A DNA stretch of 64,000 bases from Brevibacillus reuszeri (GCF_002897295.1 NZ_BEXF01000016.1:81467-145466); one strand, 5' to 3'; positions 8,225 to 18,075 are shown, counted from the stretch's first letter. Numbers and translations are program-made. Notes: a model not told the origin generated them from the sequence alone.

Positions 8225-9208
8225 ATGGGTCATCATCACGACCACGGAGACGGTCACGGCCATCATCATCATGGCAAAGGTGCCAGCAAGCGGGCGTTAC
8301 TCGTTTCCTTTGTAATCATTACGCTGTTTTTGATCGTGGAAGTAATCGGGGGCTTCCTCACCAATAGCTTGGCTTTGCTCTCTGACGCGGGCCACATGCT
8401 GAGTGATGCCTCAGCACTACTACTGAGTCTGATTGCGATTCACATCGCAGCTCGTCCGCCAACTGCCAAGCGGACGTTTGGCCTCCAACGCTTTGAGATA
8501 TTGGCAGCCCTAATAAACGGCGTTACTCTCGTCGTCATCTCTTTGATCATTTTTTGGGAAGCGTATCAAAGGCTCTTTGATCCTCCCCAAGTCGCAAGCG
8601 GTAAAATGATCATTATTGCCACAATCGGGCTATTGGCGAATATCGCTGCTGCCTTCGTCCTGATGCGTGGTGACTACAAAGACAATGTGAATGTCCGTAG
8701 TGCTTTTCTGCACGTGCTTGGTGATCTTCTGGGGTCAGTCGGCGCCATCATCGGCGGGATATTGATGTGGTCCTTCGGCTGGTACATTGCTGATCCACTG
8801 ATCAGTGTGATCGTTGCTGTATTAATCCTTTTAAGCGCTTGGCGTGTAACGAAAGACTCCGTCAATATTTTGCTGGAAAGCACACCCTCTCGTATTGACT
8901 CGACAGAGGTCGAAAGCAAATTGAACCAGCTTGCGGGTGTAACCAAGGTGCATGACCTTCATATTTGGACAGTCACCTCTGGATTCGACTCGCTTACCTG
9001 CCATTTAATTGTAGAAGATGGCTTGCCGAGCTATCCGATTTTGAATGAAGCACTTGAACTGCTTCAGCATGAATTCGGAATCAGCCATGCTACGATACAA
9101 ATTGAGAATTCCTCTGTTACACACGGGGATCTGCACTGCATGGGAGGGGCCGCTCCTCATTCTCATTCTCATACGCATGAGGGAGAGCATCAGCATCACA
9201 GTCATTGA
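8225..9208 (+). CDS. czcD: Cation diffusion facilitator, CzcD-type zinc exporter
   Basis: 327-residue inner-membrane metal/proton antiporter of the CDF family. Six membrane segments are visible. SLALLSDAGHMLSDASALL (about 48-66) and HVLGDLLGS (about 160) supply the HxxxD metal sites of helices 2 and 5. The cytoplasmic C-terminal domain ends in a His-rich tail, and the N terminus begins MGHHHDHGDGHGHHHHG. Both His clusters are typical of zinc-handling members. The ribosome site GGAGG precedes the ATG. Operon with the flavoprotein, ended by a clear terminator. Confidence 0.92.
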   Translation: MGHHHDHGDGHGHHHHGKGASKRALLVSFVIITLFLIVEVIGGFLTNSLALLSDAGHMLSDASALLLSLIAIHIAARPPTAKRTFGLQRFEILAALINGVTLVVISLIIFWEAYQRLFDPPQVASGKMIIIATIGLLANIAAAFVLMRGDYKDNVNVRSAFLHVLGDLLGSVGAIIGGILMWSFGWYIADPLISVIVAVLILLSAWRVTKDSVNILLESTPSRIDSTEVESKLNQLAGVTKVHDLHIWTVTSGFDSLTCHLIVEDGLPSYPILNEALELLQHEFGISHATIQIENSSVTHGDLHCMGGAAPHSHSHTHEGEHQHHSH

Positions 9209-9230
9209 AAGAGGCATCCCGGTCAGTATA

Positions 9231-9266
9231 AAAAAACCATCTTCCCAAGTGGAAAGATGGTTTTTG
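9231..9266. terminator. Bidirectional terminator between czcD and acsA
   Basis: AAAAACCATCTT and AAGATGGTTTTT form a 12-bp stem around CCCAAGTGGA, flanked by A and T runs, so it can serve both convergent genes. Confidence 0.88.
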
Positions 9267-9274
9267 TTTGAGTA

Positions 9275-10990
9275 TTAGTCTTCCATCGTTGACAGGTCGC
9301 CCGTTGGCAATCCCAGCTCCCATGCCTTCAGGACACGGCGCATGATTTTTCCGGAGCGCGTTTTTGGCAGCTTGTCGCGGAATTCAATCTCGCGCGGTGC
9401 AGCGTGCGCAGCGAGTCCTTCTTTAACAAATTTGCGAATATCATCCATCAGTGCATCACTTGGCTCATAGCCAGCGCGCAAGGAGATGAATGCTTTAATA
9501 ATTTCACCGCGTACAGGATCAGGTTTTCCGATGACGCCTGCTTCTGCTACGGCTGGATGCTCCACGAGCTTGCTCTCTACCTCAAATGGACCAACACGCT
9601 CGCCGGATGTATTGATCACATCATCAATTCGTCCTTGGAACCAGAAGTAGCCTTCTTCATCCTTGTACGCTGAGTCACCCGAAACATACCAGCCTGGAAT
9701 GTGGAAATACTCTTCGTACTTTGCTGGGTTGTTCCAGATTTTTCTCATCATCGCAGGCCAGCCTACGCGGATTGCCAAATTGCCCATGCGATTTGGTGGC
9801 AGTTCATTTCCTTGATTGTCAATGATTGCCGCGTGCACACCAGGGATTGGTTTACCCATGGAGCCCGGCTTAATTGCCATGCTTCGGAAGTTGGAGATCA
9901 GCTGACCACCCGTTTCGGTCATCCACCAGTTGTCGTGAATGCGATGATTGAACACGCGCAATCCCCAGTATACAACCTCCGGATTGAGTGGTTCACCCAC
10001 ACTCAGTACGTGACGCAGGCTGGACAAATCAAATTGTTTGACTACCTCATCGCCCGCTCCCATCAGCATACGGAAAGCTGTAGGTGCACTGTACCAAACA
10101 GAGACCTTGTATTTTTCAATTGTTTTGTACCAATCCTCTGGTGTAAATCGGCCACCACGAACGACGTTGGTTACACCGTTTAGCCATGGAGAGAAAATAC
10201 CGTAGGCTGTACCTGTTACCCAACCAGGGTCAGCCGTGCACCAGTAAATATCATCGTCTTGCAAATCCAATACCCATTTACCTGTTTGCAGGTGTTGGAT
10301 CATCACATTGTGTACATGCAGCACACCTTTTGGTTTACCAGTCGATCCAGACGTGTAGTGCAGAATCATGCCGTCTTCGCGGTCAACCCACTCGATTTCC
10401 AGCTCGGACGAAGCTTCTGCCATCGCCGCTTCATAGCTGACGACTCCCTCTTTTTGCTCATCCGCCCCACCGACGAGGATGACATGCTTGAGTGCTGGCA
10501 ATTCGCTGACAGGGATACGAGGCAACAGAGACGGTATCGTCACAATCGCTACGGCCTCACTGTCAGACAAGCGGTCACGTACAGCCGCTTCCATGAAGGC
10601 CTCGAAAAGCGGACCAACAATTGCCCCAACTTTAAGTGTACCTAAAACGCTTACATAAAGCTCGGGAGTGCGCGGCATGAATACAAATACGCGATCCCCT
10701 TTTGCAATTCCAAGCTTGCGCAAAACATTGCCAAACTTATTGGATAGTTCGCTCAATTGGGCATAGGTGTACGTCTCATCTCTGGTTAAATCACTATAAA
10801 AAAGAGCCGGTTTGTCTTTTTTGTCTGTCAGCAAGTGGCGATCAATCGCCTCATAGGCCATGTTTACCTTGCCTGTTTCGTACCAGGTAAATTGTTTCTC
10901 TACTTCGGCCCAGTCAAAATTGGCGTAAGTTTCATCATAATTCTGCAGATTAAACCGGCCTTCCGTTGCCGGAATTTTTTCTACGTTCAT
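9275..10990 (-). CDS. acsA: Acetyl-CoA synthetase
   Basis: Cytoplasmic AMP-forming acetate:CoA ligase, 571 residues, the usual length in Bacilli. Motif A3 (LHYTSGSTGKPKGVLHVH) is near residue 210, A5 (YWGLRVFNHRIHDNWWMTETG) near 345, A8 (DDVINTSGERVGPFEVES) near 465, and the catalytic lysine lies in TRSGKIMRR near 550. This lysine is the known acetylation target in the Acu system. The acuABC genes that often lie beside acsA in Bacillus are absent here; the divergent neighbour is a phosphoesterase. Confidence 0.95.
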   Translation of the reverse strand: MNVEKIPATEGRFNLQNYDETYANFDWAEVEKQFTWYETGKVNMAYEAIDRHLLTDKKDKPALFYSDLTRDETYTYAQLSELSNKFGNVLRKLGIAKGDRVFVFMPRTPELYVSVLGTLKVGAIVGPLFEAFMEAAVRDRLSDSEAVAIVTIPSLLPRIPVSELPALKHVILVGGADEQKEGVVSYEAAMAEASSELEIEWVDREDGMILHYTSGSTGKPKGVLHVHNVMIQHLQTGKWVLDLQDDDIYWCTADPGWVTGTAYGIFSPWLNGVTNVVRGGRFTPEDWYKTIEKYKVSVWYSAPTAFRMLMGAGDEVVKQFDLSSLRHVLSVGEPLNPEVVYWGLRVFNHRIHDNWWMTETGGQLISNFRSMAIKPGSMGKPIPGVHAAIIDNQGNELPPNRMGNLAIRVGWPAMMRKIWNNPAKYEEYFHIPGWYVSGDSAYKDEEGYFWFQGRIDDVINTSGERVGPFEVESKLVEHPAVAEAGVIGKPDPVRGEIIKAFISLRAGYEPSDALMDDIRKFVKEGLAAHAAPREIEFRDKLPKTRSGKIMRRVLKAWELGLPTGDLSTMED

Positions 10991-11160
10991 ACACTCACTC
11001 TCCTAAATCCCTCTAAATTTATTTTTCTATGCACCGCAACATTCATAATATTTCTGCACTTCCTGTGAAATTCCTTCTACCAAAAACCTACTTATTCGAT
11101 TCATGAAAAAATCTAGTATAATGAGCGGTATTCGCAAGACAAAGGAGATGGCAAACTACC

Positions 11161-12069
11161 ATGACTTGGATTTTACTTGCCGTTGCTGTCGCTTTGTTGT
11201 TGATTCGTGCCTACCGCAATACGTTCGATGTTCATACGCAAGCTGTCACGATTCCCCTGCAAAAATCGACTCGAATGAAAGACACGAGTAGCTGGGAACC
11301 GTTGTCAGTATTACACCTGTCTGATTTACACATGGAAAATCTGTCTGTCGACGCGGATCAAGTAGTCTCCAAATTTTCTGCCCAACCACTCGATTTGATT
11401 GCGATTACGGGTGACTTGCTCGACCGACAAAAAAATATTCCTAAAGCAGTTGATTACGTTCGAACCATTATGAGCTTGCAGCCTGCACTAGGCACATACG
11501 TCGTTTTCGGAAATCACGACTATGTATTAAAAGCATTCAAGCTGCGAGAATTAAAAAAGTCGCTTGAACAATTAGGCTGCCGTGTTCTGATCAATGAACA
11601 TGTAACCGTCTATCATCATGGTCAGCCTCTTCATATTATTGGCGTCGACGATTTTGCTACTCGCCGCAGTGAACTGGAAAAGTCGTTTCAGCATGTTCCC
11701 GAAACAGGAGCTAGACTCGTTTTGACTCATGACCCCAATATTGTGCTACAGATGAAGGATTACGCCTATGATTATTTGCTGTCCGGGCATTTTCACGGTG
11801 GGCAAATTCATTGGCCACGCCCATTCCATTTGGCAAAAATGGGTAAGCTGCCAAAATTGAATATGGTCAAAGGCTTGCACGAAATGGACGGCAGACCGTT
11901 TTATATTAGTGAAGGACTTGGGCAAACAGGTGTTAACATTCGCCTCCGCTCTCGACCGGAATTGACCCTGCATACGTTGGTTGGCGCAACCTCGCCTGCT
12001 ACTCACTATGAACCGGCTGCATTCACATCCTCTTTGTCGGAGTCAGCCGCCACACTCGTCATAGAGTAA
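11161..12069 (+). CDS. YkuE-like membrane-anchored metallophosphoesterase
   Basis: 302-residue calcineurin-fold phosphoesterase with an N-terminal membrane anchor (residues 1-16). The metal-binding motifs are all present in order: HLSDLH (about 57-62), ITGDLLD (about 82), FGNHDY (about 118), LTHDP (about 188) and LSGHFHGGQ (about 206). Relatives such as YkuE act on cell-envelope phosphoesters, but the substrate here is unknown. The GGAGATG ribosome site lies just upstream. Its stop codon lies inside the following terminator. Confidence 0.87.
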   Translation: MTWILLAVAVALLLIRAYRNTFDVHTQAVTIPLQKSTRMKDTSSWEPLSVLHLSDLHMENLSVDADQVVSKFSAQPLDLIAITGDLLDRQKNIPKAVDYVRTIMSLQPALGTYVVFGNHDYVLKAFKLRELKKSLEQLGCRVLINEHVTVYHHGQPLHIIGVDDFATRRSELEKSFQHVPETGARLVLTHDPNIVLQMKDYAYDYLLSGHFHGGQIHWPRPFHLAKMGKLPKLNMVKGLHEMDGRPFYISEGLGQTGVNIRLRSRPELTLHTLVGATSPATHYEPAAFTSSLSESAATLVIE

Positions 12070-12097
12070 GGTATAATAGCCTTACTCTATTTTTTTG
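12061..12097 (+). terminator. Terminator overlapping the phosphoesterase stop
   Basis: ATAGAGTAAGG (12061-12071) pairs with CCTTACTCTAT (12080-12090), followed by six more T. The TAA stop at 12067-12069 is inside the stem. Confidence 0.88.
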
Positions 12098-12112
12098 GAG
12101 ATGAGAGCTTCT

Positions 12113-13132
12113 ATGGAAAATTGGACGAGAGACGTGGAGAAAATTCGTCAAGCAACCGGTCTGCCAATTGCATGCTTGCTCACCGATGCAAGTAGCTCGG
12201 ATTCGTTAGAACGAGAGTATTCGCAGCGTGGCTGGGAGCTGATTGCCTACACCCAAAATCATTCCGAGAAATGGCTCGTTTTCATCGAATCGAGTAAATG
12301 GGATGGCGCTGCGCGTGCGATGCTGAATCTGTTTTTTTCCCAACCGGAACAAAAGACATCGTTCCCCGAGCAGCTGAGCTCGTGGTTACGAGGAATTGCA
12401 GCAGGGACCCATGGCCCTTCCCCAGCACATATGGAGCAGCAATGGCCCTGGCGCGGGGAGCGCGTCTGCTTTCTTCTGGAAAGATGTCGACTGGACAGCA
12501 CCTTCGAGTGGACCGCTATGCAGCCGCTTTTGCATGACTTCTTTAAAAATGATGAACAGGCAAGTCCTTCACTGCTCTTTATCCCTTTGAATCACTCCTA
12601 TCTTTTCCTGATCGTCCCATTGTCTATGCTGGGAAATCAAAGTGAAAAAGAGGAGTTGCTCGAGTGGGCATCAGGATTGCATGACTTAATCACAACCGAA
12701 TGGATGGAAAACATCCGGATGATTGTAGGATCGCCCCTCTCCTCGTCTTCTACGTTGGACAAGGAGCTCGTACGCTTACTGTCCTTATCTCAGGCGATTG
12801 CCAGCTATCGTCCAAAAGCGATGGTTGCCGGAAGCTGGTCGTATACACTGGAGCGATGGGCAGCATCTCTAACATCCCAGGATGCCAAAATGCTTTCAGA
12901 ACATATCCGCCAACTCGTCACCATTCCGCAGCTTAACACAGAGCAGCTAGAGACGTTGGAGACATTATTTTCCCGCCAATTAAATGTAAGTGATACTGCG
13001 CGCCAGCTCTTTATCCATCGAAACACGCTCTTGTACAGATTGGACAAGCTGACCGAACAAACAGGATTAGACCCGCGTCTGTTTCCCGATGCTGTGCTGC
13101 TACAGCTATTTTTGCTCTTTCGTCAGAATTAA
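12113..13132 (+). CDS. PucR/CdaR-type transcriptional regulator
   Basis: Protein of about 339 residues whose last 60 residues are a PucR-type helix-turn-helix (FSRQLNVSDTARQLFIHRNT, then LLYRLDKLTEQTGLDP). The N-terminal 280 residues are a divergent sensor region with no motif I can name. The start at 12113 is placed after GGAGATGAG; upstream TTG and ATG codons at 12095 and 12101 overlap that ribosome site. It lies 113 bp before msmX on the same strand, so it may control sugar-importer ATPase expression. This is inference. Confidence 0.78.
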   Translation: MENWTRDVEKIRQATGLPIACLLTDASSSDSLEREYSQRGWELIAYTQNHSEKWLVFIESSKWDGAARAMLNLFFSQPEQKTSFPEQLSSWLRGIAAGTHGPSPAHMEQQWPWRGERVCFLLERCRLDSTFEWTAMQPLLHDFFKNDEQASPSLLFIPLNHSYLFLIVPLSMLGNQSEKEELLEWASGLHDLITTEWMENIRMIVGSPLSSSSTLDKELVRLLSLSQAIASYRPKAMVAGSWSYTLERWAASLTSQDAKMLSEHIRQLVTIPQLNTEQLETLETLFSRQLNVSDTARQLFIHRNTLLYRLDKLTEQTGLDPRLFPDAVLLQLFLLFRQN

Positions 13133-13245
13133 CGAAACATTTTGTACATTATTGCCATAGATCATTCTCCGTCCGACTGATACGATTCTTGTAACCAACT
13201 CAAGAACTCGCTTTCTTTCTATATTATGTCGGAGGTGCCTGCTCA

Positions 13246-14361
13246 ATGGCAAAGGTGACGCTTTCCCACATTTACAAACGATATGGAAATAATGTAACGG
13301 CTGTTGATGATTTTCACTTGGACATCCATGACCGAGAGTTCCTCGTTCTTGTCGGTCCTTCGGGCTGTGGCAAATCTACCACACTGCGCATGATTGCCGG
13401 TCTGGAAGAAATCTCTGACGGCGACATGTACATAGGGGATCGGCGAGTCAATGACGTTGCCCCTAAAGACAGGGACATCGCCATGGTCTTTCAAAGCTAT
13501 GCGCTCTACCCGCATATGAACGTCTATGAAAATATGGCATTCGGTCTGAAATTGCGCAAATTTTCAAAGTCCGAGATTGAAAAACGAATTCAGGAAGCTG
13601 CCCGTATTTTGGATATTTCTCATCTGTTAGATCGTAAGCCCAAAGCATTGTCAGGCGGTCAGCGTCAGCGTGTGGCACTGGGCAGAGCCATCGTGCGAGA
13701 GCCTCAGGTTTTCCTGATGGACGAACCGTTGTCCAATCTGGACGCCAAGCTGAGGGTTCAGATGCGCACGGAAATCTTGAAGCTACACCAGCGATTGAAT
13801 ACGACGATCATTTATGTTACGCATGACCAGACAGAAGCGATGACCATGGGAGATCGGATCGTAGTCATGAAGGACGGGTTTATCCAACAGGTCGCGACCC
13901 CTACCGAAATCTATAACAAGCCGGTCAACCTGTTTGTGGCGAGCTTTATCGGTTCACCTGCAATGAATTTTGTAAAAGGCACAGTTCTGGAAAAGGATGG
14001 TGTCTGCATATTTGAGGCTCCCAACATTCATATCCGTTTCCCTGAAGACAAGGCAAAGCTCGTGCGTGATCACGGGTATGTAAATAGGTCTGCCATTTTT
14101 GGAATTCGTCCAGAAGATATTTACAGTGATTCTACATTTTTGGAAGCGAACCCGTTTGAAAGCTTCCTGAATGCCGAGATCGATGTCGTGGAAAATATGG
14201 GTTCTGAGCTGTATGTTTACTTTACGAATATCGGCGATGCCCAAATGGTGGCCCGCGTCGATTCCCGTGAAGGCTTGAAGCCAAAAATGACCGTTAAGCT
14301 CGGCATGGATCTTTCCAAATGTCATCTATTTGACAGCGAGACACAGCAGGCTGTATTCTAA
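13246..14361 (+). CDS. msmX: Shared sugar ABC-importer ATPase (MsmX/UgpC type)
   Basis: 371-residue ATPase of the CUT1 importer class, working at the cytoplasmic face with several sugar permeases. Walker A GPSGCGKST is at 37-45, the Q loop at VFQSYALYPH, the signature LSGGQRQR near 135, Walker B VFLMDEPLSNLD near 155, and the H-loop in IIYVTHDQTEAM. The C terminus has a TOBE/MalK-like regulatory region (about 240-371). Multi-purpose members are encoded away from permease genes, as here. Strong AGGTG-type site before ATG. Confidence 0.93.
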   Translation: MAKVTLSHIYKRYGNNVTAVDDFHLDIHDREFLVLVGPSGCGKSTTLRMIAGLEEISDGDMYIGDRRVNDVAPKDRDIAMVFQSYALYPHMNVYENMAFGLKLRKFSKSEIEKRIQEAARILDISHLLDRKPKALSGGQRQRVALGRAIVREPQVFLMDEPLSNLDAKLRVQMRTEILKLHQRLNTTIIYVTHDQTEAMTMGDRIVVMKDGFIQQVATPTEIYNKPVNLFVASFIGSPAMNFVKGTVLEKDGVCIFEAPNIHIRFPEDKAKLVRDHGYVNRSAIFGIRPEDIYSDSTFLEANPFESFLNAEIDVVENMGSELYVYFTNIGDAQMVARVDSREGLKPKMTVKLGMDLSKCHLFDSETQQAVF

Positions 14362-14370
14362 TAGCAAAGT

Positions 14371-14412
14371 GAAGAGGAATGTCTTTTCCGGGCATTCCTT
14401 TTCCTATTTTTT
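14371..14412 (+). terminator. Terminator after msmX
   Basis: GAGGAATG and CATTCCTTTTC form a stem followed by CTATTTTTTTG. Confidence 0.75.
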
Positions 14413-14469
14413 TGTGTGAAAATGCCTGTGAGGTCATATAGAGAAAAGAAAGAGTGGAGAGGAATAGAC

Positions 14470-15243
14470 ATGAACTACAAAATCGTCTTTTTTGATATTG
14501 ACGGAACGCTGCTGAATACAGAGCATGTGATTCCTGAAACAACGATCAAGGCTGTATCGCAGCTAAAGGAAAATGGCGTCAAGGTAGCAATCGCGACTGG
14601 TCGTTCGCCCTATCACTTAAAGCCGATTGCCGATGAGCTCGGGATCGACACCTTCGTCGGTTTTAACGGGTCTTATGCAATGAGTGAGGGAGCTCTGATT
14701 CACCACACCCCTGTTGCATCAGAAACGCTTGCTACGCTTGAAGGAATGGCGGATAGCAACAACCATCCAATGGTGTTCCTCAGTGCTGAAACATGCTTTG
14801 CCAATGCCAGCAACCATCCGCACGTGATGGAATCGTTCGACTCTTTGCAATTGCCACATCCTGACTTTCGACCAGGCTACTGGAAGGAAACGCCAATCTA
14901 CCAAGCTTTTCTCTACTGCAGTCAGCAAGATGAGCACCCTTATATCGGTCGCTTCAATGAGGTCTCCTACATTCGCTGGCACCCACAAGTCTTGGATATC
15001 CTACCTCCAAATGGATCCAAGGCACGAGGAATTGAAGCGATCCTGCATCACTTTGGCCTCTCACCAGACCAGGCCGTAGCATTTGGCGATGGCTTAAATG
15101 ATAAAGAAATGCTCTCTTACGTGGGGATGGGTGTAGCCATGGGCAATGCTCACGAAGAGCTGAAGCCGCATGCCAACATGGTCACTCGTCACGTCAATGA
15201 TGGTGGAATCCATCACGGATTATTACAGCTCGGATTGATTTAG
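14470..15243 (+). CDS. Cof-type HAD-IIB phosphatase
   Basis: 257-residue haloacid-dehalogenase phosphatase. Motif I is FFDIDGTLLNT (nucleophile Asp and acid/base Asp), motif II is VAIATGRSPYH, motif III K in NGSKARGIEA, and motif IV is VAFGDGLNDKEML. The IIB cap lies between motifs II and III, as in YwpJ/YkrA-type sugar-phosphate or nucleotide phosphatases. Start at 14470 follows GAGAGGAAT; an upstream in-frame ATG at 14416 lies in the terminator region. Confidence 0.9.
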   Translation: MNYKIVFFDIDGTLLNTEHVIPETTIKAVSQLKENGVKVAIATGRSPYHLKPIADELGIDTFVGFNGSYAMSEGALIHHTPVASETLATLEGMADSNNHPMVFLSAETCFANASNHPHVMESFDSLQLPHPDFRPGYWKETPIYQAFLYCSQQDEHPYIGRFNEVSYIRWHPQVLDILPPNGSKARGIEAILHHFGLSPDQAVAFGDGLNDKEMLSYVGMGVAMGNAHEELKPHANMVTRHVNDGGIHHGLLQLGLI

Positions 15244-15267
15244 ATGGAAGGACGTTGAAACAAAAAC

Positions 15268-15900
15268 ATGTCTTGGGAATGGTTTAACATCGTTGGTACG
15301 GTGGCGTTTGTCGTAAGTGGCGCCATCATTGCCATGGAAGAGGAATATGACATCTTGGGGGTAATCGTTCTCGGAATGGCTACGGCTTTCGGTGGCGGGA
15401 TCATGCGCAATATCCTGCTAGGCATACCTCTTACGTCTTTTTGGAACCAAGGAACACTATTTACCATCGCTCTCGTCACTATGCTTATCGTCTTTATTCT
15501 TCCGCAAAAATATCTTCGTTACTGGGATCGATGGGGAATGTTCTTTGACGCAGTCGGACTTTCTGCTTTTGCCATCCAAGGTGCGATGTATGCGACAAAA
15601 ATGAATTACCCGCTTAGCGCTACGATTGTCGCTGCTGTATTGACAGGAATTGGCGGAGGAATCATCAGAGATGTGCTCGCTGGTCGCAAGCCACTCGTTT
15701 TCAAAGAAGAAATATACGCCATGTGGGCAATGGGTGCGGGGCTTGCTGTCGGTCTCAAATGGACCACTACAGTCAACGAGCTGTACGGACTTTTTATGGC
15801 GATCGTGCTTTGCCGGATGATCTCTGTGTATCATGGCTGGAAGCTCCCTCGACGTTCACTGCGTTCAGCAAATGTTCGTCCACTTAACAATCGAATGTAA
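15268..15900 (+). CDS. TRIC-like membrane protein (UPF0126)
   Basis: 210-residue protein with seven hydrophobic segments and the two UPF0126 repeats, each with a conserved glycine-rich motif: ATAFGGGIMRNILLG (about 39-53) and LTGIGGGIIRDVLAG (about 125-139). Prokaryotic members form trimeric monovalent-cation channels, and some B. subtilis homologues (YvgT) are uncharacterised. The start is ATG at 15268 without an ideal ribosome site. It follows the HAD gene by 24 bp. Confidence 0.87.
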   Translation: MSWEWFNIVGTVAFVVSGAIIAMEEEYDILGVIVLGMATAFGGGIMRNILLGIPLTSFWNQGTLFTIALVTMLIVFILPQKYLRYWDRWGMFFDAVGLSAFAIQGAMYATKMNYPLSATIVAAVLTGIGGGIIRDVLAGRKPLVFKEEIYAMWAMGAGLAVGLKWTTTVNELYGLFMAIVLCRMISVYHGWKLPRRSLRSANVRPLNNRM

Positions 15901-15970
15901 GCTTTTTCCTTCATAATCACTCTCTCCATGTGCAGGCTATATCCATAAGCACTGGAGGGAGTGAATTTTT

Positions 15971-17380
15971 TTGCGTGTCTTGCCCACGTTAGCTGTTGCC
16001 ATCGCCTTGGTCGGACTTGTTGTTGTTCCTTATCGAATGCATCAGAATGCCGAGCAGGAAATGCGCGAGCCTCATCCCAAAGTCACTTCGATAGGGGCGA
16101 GTATTCCACGTATCAACTATATCGAGCAAGTCAAAGACATACGTCGTAGCTTAGAAGGAAAAAGCCATATTCAGACTCTCCACCATAACCCACGTGATCG
16201 CAGTCATTATGTGGAGCATGAAGTAGTTGTGCGCTTCTCCCCCAGACCGGATCAAAAAAAGATTGATGCTCTGGTAGCTTCCCTCGACGCTAAGATCAAA
16301 CGCGATTTTGATAAATTTTTGATCATTAAGTCACGCAGCCTGACCACCAAGCAATTAATGAAAAAGCTGGCAGAGCATCCTGACTCTGCTTACGCTGAAC
16401 CCAATTACCTGTTGCTGCCAAACAGAAAGCCTAACGATACGTATTACACCGAGTATCAGTGGAACTTGCCGCTCATCGGGATGGAAAAGAGCTGGGACAT
16501 CAGCGAAGGCAGCAGTGATGTCATCGTCGCTGTTGTAGATACAGGCGTAGACATGAACCATCCGGAATTTGCCGGAAAGCTCGTTGAAGGCTATAACGTT
16601 CTCGAAGACAATAATAAGCCTCAGGACGACAATGGACACGGTACTCACGTCTCGGGTGTTATCGCTGCCAAGACCAATAACAAGGACGGAATAGCCGGGA
16701 TGACCTGGAAAAGTAAGCTGATGCCAGTCAAAGCGATTGGTGCTGACGGCTCAGGCTCTGCTGTAGACATTGCCCAAGGCATCTATTGGGCAACGGACCA
16801 TGGAGCGGATGTGATCAACCTCAGTGTCGGCAATTACACCTCTTCTGCTGCGCTCAAGGAAGCGTGCCAGTATGCCTTCCAAAAAAATGTGGTTCTGGTT
16901 GCCGCCTCAGGAAATGACGCCAGCGATCAACCGAGTTATCCCGCTGCATATGACGAAGTCCTCTCCGTTGCGGCTGTCGACCATCGAAAAGAGCGTGCCG
17001 ACTTTTCCAATTTTGGCGAGCACGTCGATGTCTCCGCCCCTGGAGTAGATATTCCCAGCACCTATATCTACAGTGATTACGCCTCCTTGTCAGGCACCTC
17101 GATGGCTTGCCCGCATGTAGCTGCATTAGCTGCACTGGTTCGCTCCGTTCAACCCGACATGAAAAATCGTGATGTGATGGACGTCATCCGCAAATCAGCT
17201 GTTGACCTCGGCCCCCCTGGTCACGATCAGCTATACGGCTACGGAATGATCGACGTCAATCAGACATTGCGGCAGCTGCGTCCGGTTGAGCCTGCGCAAA
17301 CTGAACAGCCTCCGCAGCACCAAACCGTGGGTGGCCTGTTCCATAAATTTTTGTTGCGTCTTCGAGCTGGATTTCAATAA
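15971..17380 (+). CDS. Membrane-anchored or secreted subtilisin-like protease
   Basis: 469-residue S8 peptidase. The order is: N-terminal signal or anchor (residues 1-22), an I9-like propeptide (about 70-140), then the catalytic domain with Asp in VAVVDTGVD (about 195), His in GHGTHVSGV (about 229) and Ser in LSGTSMACPHVAA (about 380). The C-terminal 50 residues are Pro/Gln-rich and then basic. The TTG start at 15971 is supported by GGAGGGAGTG upstream. Likely an extracellular quality-control or nutrient protease. Confidence 0.9.
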   Translation: MRVLPTLAVAIALVGLVVVPYRMHQNAEQEMREPHPKVTSIGASIPRINYIEQVKDIRRSLEGKSHIQTLHHNPRDRSHYVEHEVVVRFSPRPDQKKIDALVASLDAKIKRDFDKFLIIKSRSLTTKQLMKKLAEHPDSAYAEPNYLLLPNRKPNDTYYTEYQWNLPLIGMEKSWDISEGSSDVIVAVVDTGVDMNHPEFAGKLVEGYNVLEDNNKPQDDNGHGTHVSGVIAAKTNNKDGIAGMTWKSKLMPVKAIGADGSGSAVDIAQGIYWATDHGADVINLSVGNYTSSAALKEACQYAFQKNVVLVAASGNDASDQPSYPAAYDEVLSVAAVDHRKERADFSNFGEHVDVSAPGVDIPSTYIYSDYASLSGTSMACPHVAALAALVRSVQPDMKNRDVMDVIRKSAVDLGPPGHDQLYGYGMIDVNQTLRQLRPVEPAQTEQPPQHQTVGGLFHKFLLRLRAGFQ

Positions 17381-17431
17381 ACCTGTGAGGTTAAGCCTTT
17401 CCCAACATATTTTCAATTAGGAGGATCGAAT

Positions 17432-18025
17432 ATGAAAGCATGTATTGTTTTTGCCCAAGAAGGAACGGAAAGCTTTTGTCATGGTATCCTCTCTCGTGTA
17501 ACTCAAGCGCTGGACAAGCAGCAAATCACTTATGAGGTACGCAATCTGTACCAAATGAACTTCCAACCCGTGTTCAATGCAGAGGACATGCAGCGTGTCG
17601 AGCAGGGGACGGTTTCTGCTGATATCGCATCCGAGCAGACGATTATTACCGATGCGGATCTGCTGGTCATGATTTACCCCGTGTGGTGGTGGTCCGCTCC
17701 CGCTATCCTCAAGGGCTATATTGATCGTGTTTTTACCAATGGCTTTGCCTTTCGCTATGAGGCAGATGGTCCAGTCGGTCTTTTGACCAATAAGCATGCC
17801 ATCGTGATTACAACCACAAGGGAATCTGCAGAGACGATGTCAGCAACCGGTCTCGACTCTGTTGTCAGCAAGCAGATTGTGGATGGCACGCTGCAGATGA
17901 TTGGCTATGACGTCACCTATCAAAACTTTGCAGCGGTACCGTATGTCGACGATGCAGCGCGTGAGAATATGCTTGCCCAGGTCGATCGTCTAGTGTCTAC
18001 CGTCCGTCAGCCTGTTGGCGTATAA
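17432..18025 (+). CDS. Flavodoxin-fold NAD(P)H quinone oxidoreductase
   Basis: 197-residue protein of the Flavodoxin_2 (KefF/YwrO/MdaB) family. The diagnostic substrate/FMN segment MIYPVWWWSAPAILKGYIDR lies near residues 76-95 and is followed by VFTNGFAFRY. It would bind FMN and reduce quinones or azo and nitro compounds in two-electron steps. Preceded by GGAGGAT. Stands alone between the subtilase and a convergent gene. Confidence 0.87.
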   Translation: MKACIVFAQEGTESFCHGILSRVTQALDKQQITYEVRNLYQMNFQPVFNAEDMQRVEQGTVSADIASEQTIITDADLLVMIYPVWWWSAPAILKGYIDRVFTNGFAFRYEADGPVGLLTNKHAIVITTTRESAETMSATGLDSVVSKQIVDGTLQMIGYDVTYQNFAAVPYVDDAARENMLAQVDRLVSTVRQPVGV

Positions 18026-18043
18026 AAACTGGATCGTCCGCGC

Positions 18044-18075
18044 AGAAAAAAAGCACAGGCATTTACGCCTGTGCT
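18044..18075 (-). terminator. Terminator of the YpuI-like gene
   Basis: Read on the minus strand, AGCACAGGC and GCCTGTGCT pair around a loop that contains the TAA stop, followed by TTTTTTT. The gene end is inside the hairpin. Confidence 0.85.

Noticed and set aside
13136..13150. TTTTGTACAT, also found near 39466, both beside PucR/CdaR-type regulator genes
   Set aside because: Ten AT-rich bases shared by two sites are not enough to call a binding site.
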